40,627 bases of DNA, from contig CANJOT010000007.1 of the NCBI GenBank assembly GCA_947475815.1, positions 1-40,627 on the forward strand. Reading direction: 5' to 3'. Position numbers and translations under genes: made by a program. Below are positions 8,896 to 17,604 of the stretch, in pieces (position 1 is the first letter of the stretch; every line of letters starts with the position of its first letter). This stretch comes from Burkholderiales bacterium (lineage in GTDB: Bacteria > Pseudomonadota > Gammaproteobacteria > Burkholderiales > Burkholderiaceae_D). The notes beneath the pieces were generated by a model. The model was not told the DNA's origin, did no database searches, and was given only the letters and a program-made list of their open reading frames with translations.

Positions 8896-10086
8896 TCAAG
8901 CCCGCAGCGACTTGAGAAACACCTGAAGTTTTTGCAACCCTTCGTTGATATCGGCCACCGGCGCATTGAAAACAAAGCGCATATGGTTTTCACCCTTATT
9001 GCCGAAGGCGGATCCGGGCTGGCCGGACACCTGTACCTCGGTCATCAGCCGTTTGCTCAACTCTTCGGAGTTGATGCCAAAGCCGGTGAATTTCGGGAAG
9101 GCAAAATAGGCACCACGCGGCACCACGCAACTCACGCCCTTGATGGCCTTGAGGCCGGTCATGAAGGCATCACGCTGGTCCTGGTAGCTTTTCACCAGAT
9201 CGGCGATGGTGAACCTGCCCTGCGCCAGCGTGCCATCCAGCGCCGCTGCGCCGCCCGCCTGGGCAAAGGAAGTGACACACGAAAATGAATGCGAGGCGAT
9301 CAGCTGGATTTTTTCGCTGACCGCCGGGGGCGCAATAATCCAGCCGACCCGCCAGCCAAACATGTTGTAGGTCTTGCTGGCCGTCTGGATGGTGATGGTG
9401 CGCTCGCGCATGCCTGCGAGCGTGGCAATGCTGACATGCGGCACACCGTCAAACAGGAAGTGCTCGTAAGCCTCATCCATGATGACGTACAGGTCACGCT
9501 CGATCACGACCTGGGCGATGGCTTCGAGATCGGCGCGGTCGAACACGCGGCCGGTAGGATTGTGCGGGTTACAGAGGATCAGCGCCCGCGTGCGCGCATT
9601 GATGCGCTTGCGCAGGTTATCCATGTTGAAGCGGAAACCGTCACGCTCGACCAGCGCCAGGGGCACGGGTTTGGCGCCGGCGATCCGCACCATCGGTTCA
9701 AAGGCAAACCAGCCGGGATCTTCGACCAGCACTTCATCGCCGGCATCCACCAGAGCCAGCAAGGCCGTCAGGATGCCCTGCTTGCCGCCCGGGGTGACGG
9801 TGATTTCCGTGTCCGCATCAACCGTCATGGCGTTTTCACGCAACAGCTTGCGTGCAATCGCCTGACGAAATTCCGGCAGTCCGCGCGAATCCGCATACAG
9901 CGAGGCAGCGGGCGTTTCCAGAAAACGCATCGCTGCCTGCTTGATGTGCTCCGGCGTGTCGTACTTGGTGCCGAAGTCGTGCACCTTGACACCCTGCTCG
10001 CGCAACTCCCTGATCCGGCGCATCGAAGCCATCGACGTCGAATAACGCAGCTTTTCAACGCGTTTGGCAAATGGTTTATTGGGCAT
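8896..10086 (-). CDS. Pyridoxal phosphate-dependent aminotransferase, class I/II
   Basis: 'VTPGGKQGILTALLALVDAGDEVLVEDPGW', 'NPHNPTGRVFDRADLEAI', 'MDEAYEHFLFDG', 'TASKTYNMFGWRVGWIIAP' (PLP Lys motif). Confidence 0.93.
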   Translation of the reverse strand: MPNKPFAKRVEKLRYSTSMASMRRIRELREQGVKVHDFGTKYDTPEHIKQAAMRFLETPAASLYADSRGLPEFRQAIARKLLRENAMTVDADTEITVTPGGKQGILTALLALVDAGDEVLVEDPGWFAFEPMVRIAGAKPVPLALVERDGFRFNMDNLRKRINARTRALILCNPHNPTGRVFDRADLEAIAQVVIERDLYVIMDEAYEHFLFDGVPHVSIATLAGMRERTITIQTASKTYNMFGWRVGWIIAPPAVSEKIQLIASHSFSCVTSFAQAGGAAALDGTLAQGRFTIADLVKSYQDQRDAFMTGLKAIKGVSCVVPRGAYFAFPKFTGFGINSEELSKRLMTEVQVSGQPGSAFGNKGENHMRFVFNAPVADINEGLQKLQVFLKSLRA

Positions 10087-10127
10087 CGTCGCGACCAGGG
10101 AGTATGGGACAGGAATGGTTAGTTGAA

Positions 10128-11060
10128 CTAGGTCTTGCTGAGCCAGTTATCAATCCCCAGCGGGCATTGATTGTGCAGGATCGTTTTGGTCATCGCGTTC
10201 TGCGGCAGGGGGAAGCCAGCCTTGGGCGTCTTGCCAGCAAACCACGAGTCATACAGCTTGTCGTACTCGCCCGATTCAATGAAATAGCACAGGGCATGGT
10301 TGACCATATGGCGCCATTTCGAATCGTTCTGCGGCAGGATGATGCCACTCAGCGTGCAGAACACATCCGGGCCATGGACCGTCCACTCAGAAGGTTTTTG
10401 CGCCTTGGCCGCCAGAGCCAGCAGTGCCGAGTCGAGCGTGATGTGCACGTCGGTACGCTTTTGCTCGAGCGCCAGGAAACCGACCGCGTGGGTCGGGAAG
10501 GCGATCACCTGCGGCGCAGGCTTGACCTTGCCGCTGGTGCCCAGTTCGGTGACAAACTTCTGCTCCACGCTGCCGTTGGTCACGCCGACACGCTTGCCGG
10601 CCAGATCCTTGATTTCACGGATCGGCATGCTCTTGCGGTTGAGCATCTTGACGCAGGCGGTGTTGTTGATCAGCGAGAAGTCGACCACCTGCTCGCGTTC
10701 AACCGTGATGCCAGTCGTGCCCAGTACCCAGTCGAGCGAGCCGTTGACGATCAGCGGGATGCGCGTTTCCGGCGTGACCTTGCGGAATTCGAGGGCGATC
10801 TTGATGCCCATTTTCCGCTCGATCAGAGCGTGCAGCGCCTTGCTCAGATCAACCGACCAACCTACCAGTTCACCCTTTTCATCGACATAGCCATAGGGCG
10901 CTGTACCTTCCTGGGCGCCGACGATGAGTTTCTTTTCCTGCAGAACCTTGTCATATTTGCTTGAATTCTGCGCCAGCGCCACGCCTGCGAAGGCCACTGA
11001 CAAGCCGAACCCGGCACAAACGACGTTCTTCAATAAATGGCGTATCTTCATGGGGGCCAC
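10128..11060 (-). CDS. Amino acid ABC transporter substrate-binding protein (SBP_bac_3)
   Basis: Signal peptide; 'LIVGAQEGTAPYGYVDEKGELVGWSVDLSKAL', 'DWVLGTTGITVEREQVVDFSLI', 'DLAGKRVGVTNGSVEQ'. Confidence 0.93.
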   Translation of the reverse strand: MAPMKIRHLLKNVVCAGFGLSVAFAGVALAQNSSKYDKVLQEKKLIVGAQEGTAPYGYVDEKGELVGWSVDLSKALHALIERKMGIKIALEFRKVTPETRIPLIVNGSLDWVLGTTGITVEREQVVDFSLINNTACVKMLNRKSMPIREIKDLAGKRVGVTNGSVEQKFVTELGTSGKVKPAPQVIAFPTHAVGFLALEQKRTDVHITLDSALLALAAKAQKPSEWTVHGPDVFCTLSGIILPQNDSKWRHMVNHALCYFIESGEYDKLYDSWFAGKTPKAGFPLPQNAMTKTILHNQCPLGIDNWLSKT

Positions 11061-11109
11061 TCCAAGGTGATAATTCAGTCAAGCCTGCAGTTTAAGATCG
11101 TGGATTCCA

Positions 11110-11150
11110 GATCGGACGATATTCAATGAGGCCACGCAGATCGTCCAATC
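11110..11150. promoter_or_regulatory. Candidate regulator-binding inverted repeat in the divergent SBP/LysR intergenic region
   Basis: GATCGGACGATA (11110-11121) and reverse complement GATTGGACGATC (11139-11150), 10/12 identical. Confidence 0.45.
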
Positions 11151-11272
11151 GTAAATTTAAATCCGGTACATCATTTTTTTTTATCCCGCCAGACAGCCCG
11201 CGTCGCAGGCTTAGCACAATATCTACCGGATCTGGCATAAGAGCAAGATCCGCTCAGGATTGAAATCAATAT

Positions 11273-12178
11273 ATGATCAATTTTCGAAATCTGGAAACCT
11301 TCGTATGGGTAGCCCAAACCGGCAAATTCAACCTCGCCGCGGAAAAGCTCAACACTACCCAGCCCGCCATCTCGGCGCGCATCGCGCTGCTCGAGAACAA
11401 TCTGGGCGTGCGGCTGTTTGACCGCACGCCGCGCCACGCCGAACTCACCGCGGCCGGCCTGAAGCTGTTGGCCTACGCGGAAAAAATGCTGGCGCTGCGC
11501 GGTGAGATCGAGCAGGCCTTCGGCAATCCTTCGGCCATGAACGGCATTCTGCGCCTTGGCGTCCCCGAAACCATCGTGCATACCTGGCTGACACCGCTGG
11601 TGGAACACATTGCCGTCGAGTATCCCGAGGTTACCCTCGATATCGAGATCGATTCGACGCCCAATCTGTACCGCGCCCTGCTCAATGAGAAGCTTGACGT
11701 CGCCTTCCTCTACCAGCCCGGCTCGGCCGAGGAGGTGCACTGCGAGCCCCTGTGTTCCTACCAGCTTGGCTGGTTTGCCAATCCCGACCTGCCCCTGCCC
11801 GACGCACGCATCCAGGTCGAAGCCATGACGGCCTGGCCGGTCATTACCTTCCGGCGCGGTTCGCCCTCCTACGTTGCAGTGCGGCAGTTGTTCGACCGTC
11901 TGGGGCTGAGTCAGGGACGGATCTTTGGCAGCTCGGCCATCGCGGCCATCATCCACATGACCCTGAGCGGCATTGGGGTATGCGTGCTGCCCCGCGTCGT
12001 GGTACAGCACGAACTGCAGGAGAAAAAGCTGCGCCAGCTCGACGTTGACTGCGCGCTGCCGACGCTTGATTTTTTTGTCTGTCATCGCACCAAGGCGGCC
12101 AATCCGCTCAACCGGATCGTCAGCGACATCGCCATCGGCATCGCCAGAAGCTACCAGGAACAAACCCTCGAAACATAA
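11273..12178 (+). CDS. LysR-family transcriptional regulator
   Basis: N-terminal HTH 'MINFRNLETFVWVAQTGKFNLAAEKLNTTQPAISARIALLENNLGVRLFDRTPRHAELTAAG'. Confidence 0.95.
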   Translation: MINFRNLETFVWVAQTGKFNLAAEKLNTTQPAISARIALLENNLGVRLFDRTPRHAELTAAGLKLLAYAEKMLALRGEIEQAFGNPSAMNGILRLGVPETIVHTWLTPLVEHIAVEYPEVTLDIEIDSTPNLYRALLNEKLDVAFLYQPGSAEEVHCEPLCSYQLGWFANPDLPLPDARIQVEAMTAWPVITFRRGSPSYVAVRQLFDRLGLSQGRIFGSSAIAAIIHMTLSGIGVCVLPRVVVQHELQEKKLRQLDVDCALPTLDFFVCHRTKAANPLNRIVSDIAIGIARSYQEQTLET

Positions 12179-12273
12179 AAACTTTTAATCATCGATATTC
12201 AAAAGAAAGATTGGACACCCTCCCCCGGGCGCCCGCAGACTGAGGGCTTATCGTCCACTTTCAGGGTTTCGAG

Positions 12274-14430
12274 ATGCCTGCTGTTCCCAACACGACACCG
12301 CTGAGCCGGGTTTCTTACCGGGTCGGCATCGACATCGGCGGGACGTTTACCGACATCGTCGCCACCGGCTCCGATGGTCAGGTGTTTGTGCGCAAGACCT
12401 CGTCAACGCCGGACGACTACAGCGTCGGCAGCGCGCGCGGCGTGCAGGAACTGCTTTCCGAAGAGGGCATCCATGCCGACCAGGTCGATGTGGTGGTGCA
12501 TGCCACCACCATGGCCACCAATGCCGTGCTCGAGGCCAAGGGTGCGCGCACCGGGCTGATTACCACGGCCGGCTTTCGCGACGTGCTCGAGTTCCGGCGC
12601 GTGCGCGTGCCCGACCTGTACAACCTCGATTACGTCAAACCCAAACCTTTGGTGCCGCGTCAACTGCGCCTTGAGGTGCTCGAGCGCATGGGGCCGCTCG
12701 GTGAAATCCGTGTCGCCCTTGACGAAACCTCGGTGCGCATCGCGGCCGAACGACTCCGACAGCTGCGCGTCGAGGCCGTGGCAATCTGCCTGCTGCATTC
12801 CTATGCCAACCCGGCGCACGAACAGCGCGTCAAGCAGATCGTCGATGAGATTTTGGGCGGCTCGGTGTTCGTCACCTGCTCGCACGAAATCTTGCCCGAA
12901 ATCCGCGAGTACGAGCGCACCAGCACGACCGTGGTGAATGCGTATCTCGGCCCGGTGATGAACAACTACCTGCAGGTCCTGACACAGCGCCTCGCGGCAT
13001 TGGGCATCAACAAGTCGCTGCATGTCATGACCTCGGGCGGCGGGCAGATGAGCGTGCGCGCCGCCATGACCAAACCAGCCTACCTGGTGGAATCCGGCCC
13101 GGCCGCCGGCGTGATCGCCGCGGCTCGCGTGGCCAAGCGACTCGACCTGCTTAACATCATCACTCTCGACATGGGCGGCACCACCGCGAAAACCGCGATT
13201 GTTGAAAACGCCGAGCCGGCCAAAACCAGTGAGTTCGAGATCGGCGCGGGTATCAATCTGTCGAGCAAACTGGTGACCGGTGCCGGATATGCCATCAAGC
13301 TACCGTTCATCGATGTCTCGGAAATCGGTGCCGGCGGCGGCAGCCACATCTGGTTTGACAAGGGTGGTGCCCTCAAGGTGGGTCCGCGCAGCGCCGGCTC
13401 CGAGCCGGGTCCGATCTGTTATGGCCGTGGCGGTACGCAGGTGACCGTGACCGATGCGCTGCTGGCGCTCGGGTATATCAATCCGGACTATCTGGTCGGT
13501 GGCGCGCTCAAGCTCTCGTCAGGTGATGCGCTGGCGGGCGTGATGCAACAACTGGCCGAACCGATGTCCAAGACCTTGCACGAAGCAGCGCATGGCGCGT
13601 TGACGGTGGCGGTGGCCAACATGGTACGCGCGGTCAAGTCGGTTTCGACCTACCGCGGCCGTGATCCGCGCGAATACACGTTGATCGCCTTTGGCGGCAA
13701 CGGCCCGATCGTCGCCGCCGCCATTGCCCGCGAACTGGCCATGACGCGCGTGCTGGTCCCGCCGCACTCCGGCGTGCTCAGCGCGCACGGACTGCTGGTC
13801 GCCGACCACGAACAGGAACTGGTGCGTTCCTTCCCCGGTCGCATGAGTGAACTGACGGCGCACCAACTCAGCGAGGCGTATGAACGCCTCGTCCTTGAAG
13901 GACGGCAGGCCCTGATGGACGAAGGCTTTGACGAGGGCTTGATTCAAATCGAACGCCATGCTGACTTGCGCTATGTCGGTCAGGCCTTTGAGCTGACGGT
14001 GCCTGTGAAGGGAAGCACTGCGGGAAGCACCGCAGGAAGCACCGCGGGAAGCACAACGCCGGACCTGAACAATATCACCCAGGCCTTCCATCAGGAACAC
14101 CTGCGCACCTATGCGCACATGGCGGAGAGCGAACCGGTGGAACTCGTCAACATCCGCGTCCTTGCCCGGGTCCCTACCGCCCCACTGGCGACCAAGGGCC
14201 CTGAAAGCCGGACCGCCCCTGTTCTTGTCGAAGCCGGCGCGCGCGACGTCTACTTCGGCCCTGTCTTTGGCACCTGCAGCACGGCGATCCTCAAACGCGG
14301 CCATCTGCGCGGCGTCTGGCGCCAAGGCCCGCTGATCATCGAAGAATACGACTCCACCTGCGTGGTGCCGCCGGATGCGCAGGCCACGGTCGACGACGGC
14401 AACAACATCATCATTTCCCTGAACGGCTGA
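12274..14430 (+). CDS. Hydantoinase/oxoprolinase family protein, A subunit
   Basis: 'YRVGIDIGGTFTDIVATGSDGQVFVRKTSSTPDD', 'HATTMATNAVLEAKGARTGLITTAGFRDVLE', 'MTSGGGQMS', 'TLDMGGTTAK'. Confidence 0.95.
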   Translation: MPAVPNTTPLSRVSYRVGIDIGGTFTDIVATGSDGQVFVRKTSSTPDDYSVGSARGVQELLSEEGIHADQVDVVVHATTMATNAVLEAKGARTGLITTAGFRDVLEFRRVRVPDLYNLDYVKPKPLVPRQLRLEVLERMGPLGEIRVALDETSVRIAAERLRQLRVEAVAICLLHSYANPAHEQRVKQIVDEILGGSVFVTCSHEILPEIREYERTSTTVVNAYLGPVMNNYLQVLTQRLAALGINKSLHVMTSGGGQMSVRAAMTKPAYLVESGPAAGVIAAARVAKRLDLLNIITLDMGGTTAKTAIVENAEPAKTSEFEIGAGINLSSKLVTGAGYAIKLPFIDVSEIGAGGGSHIWFDKGGALKVGPRSAGSEPGPICYGRGGTQVTVTDALLALGYINPDYLVGGALKLSSGDALAGVMQQLAEPMSKTLHEAAHGALTVAVANMVRAVKSVSTYRGRDPREYTLIAFGGNGPIVAAAIARELAMTRVLVPPHSGVLSAHGLLVADHEQELVRSFPGRMSELTAHQLSEAYERLVLEGRQALMDEGFDEGLIQIERHADLRYVGQAFELTVPVKGSTAGSTAGSTAGSTTPDLNNITQAFHQEHLRTYAHMAESEPVELVNIRVLARVPTAPLATKGPESRTAPVLVEAGARDVYFGPVFGTCSTAILKRGHLRGVWRQGPLIIEEYDSTCVVPPDAQATVDDGNNIIISLNG
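14011..14058 (+). repeat. 12-bp in-frame tandem repeat (four units) encoding GSTA/GSTA/GSTA/GSTT
   Basis: GGAAGCACTGCG GGAAGCACCGCA GGAAGCACCGCG GGAAGCACAACG. Confidence 0.9.
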
Positions 14431-14432
14431 CC

Positions 14433-16256
14433 ATGAGCACACCAATCTCCCAGGGCATGGCTGCCGGCATCGACCCGATCACCCTTGAAGTGATCCAGAA
14501 TGCCCTCGGCTCGATTGCCGACGAACTGGCGCTGGTCATCATGCGCTCGGCCTATTCGAACATCGTGCGCGATTCGATGGATTACTCCACCGCGGTGTGT
14601 GACCACACCGGGCGCATCATCGCCCAAGGTCTGACCACGCCGGTGCATCTGGGCTCGTTCCCGGAAGCCATGCGCAGCCTGATCCGTCAGTATGGCGGCA
14701 ACATGCAGGCCGGTGATGTGTTCATCTTCAACGATCCTTACGGCTCGGGCGGCATGCATCTGCCCGACTTCTACGTCATCAAACCCATCTTTATTGAGGG
14801 TGTCGTGGAGGGTTATGTGGCGACCCTGGCGCATCAGGCCGACGTTGGCGGCATCGCCCCCGGCGGCATGGCCGTTTATGCGGCCGAGGTTTATCAGGAA
14901 GGCCTGCGCATTCCTACCCTCAAGCTGTACGAAGCGGGTCGGCTCAATGAAGCTATCTTCAGGCTGATTGAAAAGAACTCCCGCCAGCCGGTAGAAGTAC
15001 TGGGCGATATCCGCGCACAGCTGGCCGCCTGCGGCAATGGCGAGAAGGGTCTGCTTGGTCTGATCAACCGCTACGGCACGGCCGAGTTTCGCCGTTATAC
15101 CGAAGAGTTGCACGACTATGCCGAGCGCCTGATCCGCGCGGAAATCCGCGCCTTGCCCGACGGCATTTACGAGTATGAAGACTTCTTTGATGGTCTGGGG
15201 GAACAGCCCGAACCCATCCGCTTCAAGGTGACGCTGAAAATTGAAGGCGACCAGATTCACATTGACTGGACCGGCACTTCAAAACAGGTCAAGGCGGCCA
15301 TCAATGGCCCCATGCCGACCACCTACGCCATGGGTTATCTGGCGGTGCGCTGCGCGCTCGGCACGGCCATTCCCAGTTGCGAAGGTTACATGCGTGCCAT
15401 CACGGTGACGGCGCCCAAGGGCTCGATCGTCAACCCCGATGAGCCGGCGGCCTGCGGCGCGCGCGGCGTGATCTGTTTTCGCATGTACGACACCATCCTT
15501 GGCGCCTTCTCGAAAATTCTGCCACACCGTATCCCCGGGGCCAATGAAGGCGGCTCTTCCGCGCCACATATTTCCGGGCGCCGTGCCGGCAACAACAAGC
15601 CGTTTCTGGTGTCGGGCGGACTGATGGGCTGCTGGGGTGGCAGTGCAGCACGCGATGGACAGGAGGGCATTTCCAATCCGGCCGCCAATCTGGGCAACAC
15701 ACCGATCGAACTGCTCGAGTCGCGCCATCCGGTGGAAGTCACCTGTTACGCCTTTGTGCAAAATTCGGGCGGACCCGGCAAACATCGCGGCGGGGTGGCA
15801 CTGAAACGCGGCTACCGCCTGCTCGAAAAAGAAGCCGAGCTGATCATGCGCTCCGACCGGCGCGACGTATTGCCCTACGGCCTGTCCGGCGGCATGCCCG
15901 GCACGCCCTCATGGAACCTGATCAACCCGGGCGCCGATCAGGTCATCCTGCCGACCTGCCCGATGAAAAGCACGCCGCTGCTTCAGGGTGATGAGTTCCT
16001 GCACATCCAGGCGGGCGCGGGTGGGTTTGGCGAACAACTCGAACGCGATCCGGACAAGGTCTTGATCGATGTGATCAACGAATTGATGACGGTCGACTAT
16101 GCCGCCGATGTGTACGGCGTGGTCATCCAAGGCGAGACGGTTGACCTGAGCGCCACGGCCCATCTGCGTGAACAGCTCGCCCAGAGCGGTTCCTGCCGGA
16201 GCGCATACCTGAGCCACTTCTACCGCTCGGTTGGCATCAAGCCAAAGCGGCAATAA
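14433..16256 (+). CDS. Hydantoinase/oxoprolinase family protein, B subunit
   Basis: 'DPITLEVIQNALGSIADELALVIMRSAYSNIVRDSMDYSTAVCDHTGRIIAQG', 'GDVFIFNDPYGSGGMHLPDFYVIKPIF', 'NSGGPGKHRGG'; directly follows subunit A. Confidence 0.95.
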   Translation: MSTPISQGMAAGIDPITLEVIQNALGSIADELALVIMRSAYSNIVRDSMDYSTAVCDHTGRIIAQGLTTPVHLGSFPEAMRSLIRQYGGNMQAGDVFIFNDPYGSGGMHLPDFYVIKPIFIEGVVEGYVATLAHQADVGGIAPGGMAVYAAEVYQEGLRIPTLKLYEAGRLNEAIFRLIEKNSRQPVEVLGDIRAQLAACGNGEKGLLGLINRYGTAEFRRYTEELHDYAERLIRAEIRALPDGIYEYEDFFDGLGEQPEPIRFKVTLKIEGDQIHIDWTGTSKQVKAAINGPMPTTYAMGYLAVRCALGTAIPSCEGYMRAITVTAPKGSIVNPDEPAACGARGVICFRMYDTILGAFSKILPHRIPGANEGGSSAPHISGRRAGNNKPFLVSGGLMGCWGGSAARDGQEGISNPAANLGNTPIELLESRHPVEVTCYAFVQNSGGPGKHRGGVALKRGYRLLEKEAELIMRSDRRDVLPYGLSGGMPGTPSWNLINPGADQVILPTCPMKSTPLLQGDEFLHIQAGAGGFGEQLERDPDKVLIDVINELMTVDYAADVYGVVIQGETVDLSATAHLREQLAQSGSCRSAYLSHFYRSVGIKPKRQ

Positions 16257-16334
16257 GCTGGGGCAGCAGCACTAGCAAACCGCGTGGGCGCGCCATCAGG
16301 GCAACCCGCGCGGACTGAAACGACAGGCCGGCAA

Positions 16335-16451
16335 TTAGGGACCCTGACGTTTCGAGGCTTGCTTCTTGGCATCCTTCACCGCCTTTTTTTCCTTCGGCGT
16401 TTTGACGGGGGCTTTCTTTTCGGTTTTTTTGCTGTCGCGTGCTTTGGTCAT
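16335..16451 (-). CDS. Small Lys/Ala-rich basic protein (38 aa), hypothetical
   Basis: Internal ATG of ORF 16335..16574 preceded by AAAGAGAAATC; MTKARDSKKTEKKAPVKTPKEKKAVKDAKKQASKRQGP. Confidence 0.5.
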   Translation of the reverse strand: MTKARDSKKTEKKAPVKTPKEKKAVKDAKKQASKRQGP

Positions 16452-16710
16452 GATTTCTCTTTTTGGGAATGTTGTGGTCAACCCGCATAGTATGACCCTT
16501 TCCCTGAAATTGCCCCTGGCGGCCATATTTGCCATCGCGCCAGCCGCCATGATTGACGTCAGGAACGTCATCAATGAATTGTTACGGTTGACACAAAATT
16601 ACGTCTTTGATACATGAATTTGTGGCCTGCTTGACGAGTATATTGAATCAGGACGTTTTTTCGCTGCACCCGATCCCTCGATTCAATACAACACGAAGCA
16701 GGTGATAAAA

Positions 16711-17604
16711 ATGAAAAATATTTCAAGCCCTGACCAGCTGGCCCGCATTTTTCTGGGCGTGGTCATTCTCGAAGTTGCCGCATTCTGGCTCCCCCCAGGG
16801 TGGCAAATCGCCGCCGGCATCGTCGGCCTGATTCTTCTGGGCACCGGACTGATGCGCTTCTGTCCGCTCTACCGCCTGCTAGGCATCAACAAGAATACCG
16901 CCATTGGCAAGCCCCTTGGCAAACCCGCATTGGTCGTTGCGCTGCTTCTGCTTGGCGCTCTGATTATCGGCGGAAGTTACGCCAGTGCCTTTTTTACCAG
17001 GAAGCTCTTTCTGGAAGATTTCAATGTCATGAACAATTACTACAAACAAACACTGTTCCTGACCGGCAAGAACGAACGCGAAAAAGCGGGAGCCAATTAC
17101 GACCGGCTGATTCCGGAATACCAGAAATTTCAGGCCAAATACACCAGCTATCGGCCCTATGCGCTGCGCGGCGATGACAAACTTGGCGTCGATCTCGCCA
17201 GCGCGGAAAAGATGATCTCGGCGGTCAGTCCGCTGGTCAAAACCGGCGATCTGCATCAGGCTCACCTTGACCTGGAAAAAGTGCGTCCGGTCTTTCAGGA
17301 GATCTTCAAGCGCAATGGCTTTTCGATGCTGGCAGTCGCCCTGGTCGATTTTCACGATGCCATGGAACTGATGCTTGACGCCGCCAACGCCAAAAGCGAC
17401 GCCAAAGTCACCACACTCTATCCACCGGTCAGTGACCTGCTCAAGGTCGTGGAAGCCGAAGCCAACGACGCCGAGATTCAAACCATCCGCAAGAACCTTG
17501 ATGACCTGCTCGCCCTGGCCACCGCCAAAACCCTCGACAAAATGCCGGCCAAAGGCGATGAGCTCAAGACCAGCTTCGTCAAAGTCTATCTGAAGCGCGG
17601 TTAA
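16711..17604 (+). CDS. Membrane protein with N-terminal DUF2892-like (YgaP-type) segment and C-terminal helical extracytoplasmic domain
   Basis: 'SSPDQLARIFLGVVILEVAAFWLPPGWQIAAGIVGLILLGTGLMRFCPLYRLLGIN', third TM 'ALVVALLLLGALIIGGSY', then a long helical C-terminus; AGGTGATAAAA before ATG. Confidence 0.75.
   Translation: MKNISSPDQLARIFLGVVILEVAAFWLPPGWQIAAGIVGLILLGTGLMRFCPLYRLLGINKNTAIGKPLGKPALVVALLLLGALIIGGSYASAFFTRKLFLEDFNVMNNYYKQTLFLTGKNEREKAGANYDRLIPEYQKFQAKYTSYRPYALRGDDKLGVDLASAEKMISAVSPLVKTGDLHQAHLDLEKVRPVFQEIFKRNGFSMLAVALVDFHDAMELMLDAANAKSDAKVTTLYPPVSDLLKVVEAEANDAEIQTIRKNLDDLLALATAKTLDKMPAKGDELKTSFVKVYLKRG

Noticed and set aside
9289-10964. Plus-strand ORFs 9289..10122 and 10071..10964 opposite the aminotransferase and SBP genes
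   Set aside because: Antisense shadows; no motif support.
11171-12163. 330-aa minus-strand ORF opposite the LysR gene
   Set aside because: Antisense shadow of a clear LysR regulator.
16588-16616. TTGACA at 16588-16593 as a sigma-70 promoter for the DUF2892-like gene
   Set aside because: The -35 is perfect but no convincing -10 hexamer is found at 16-18 bp spacing, so not listed as a feature.
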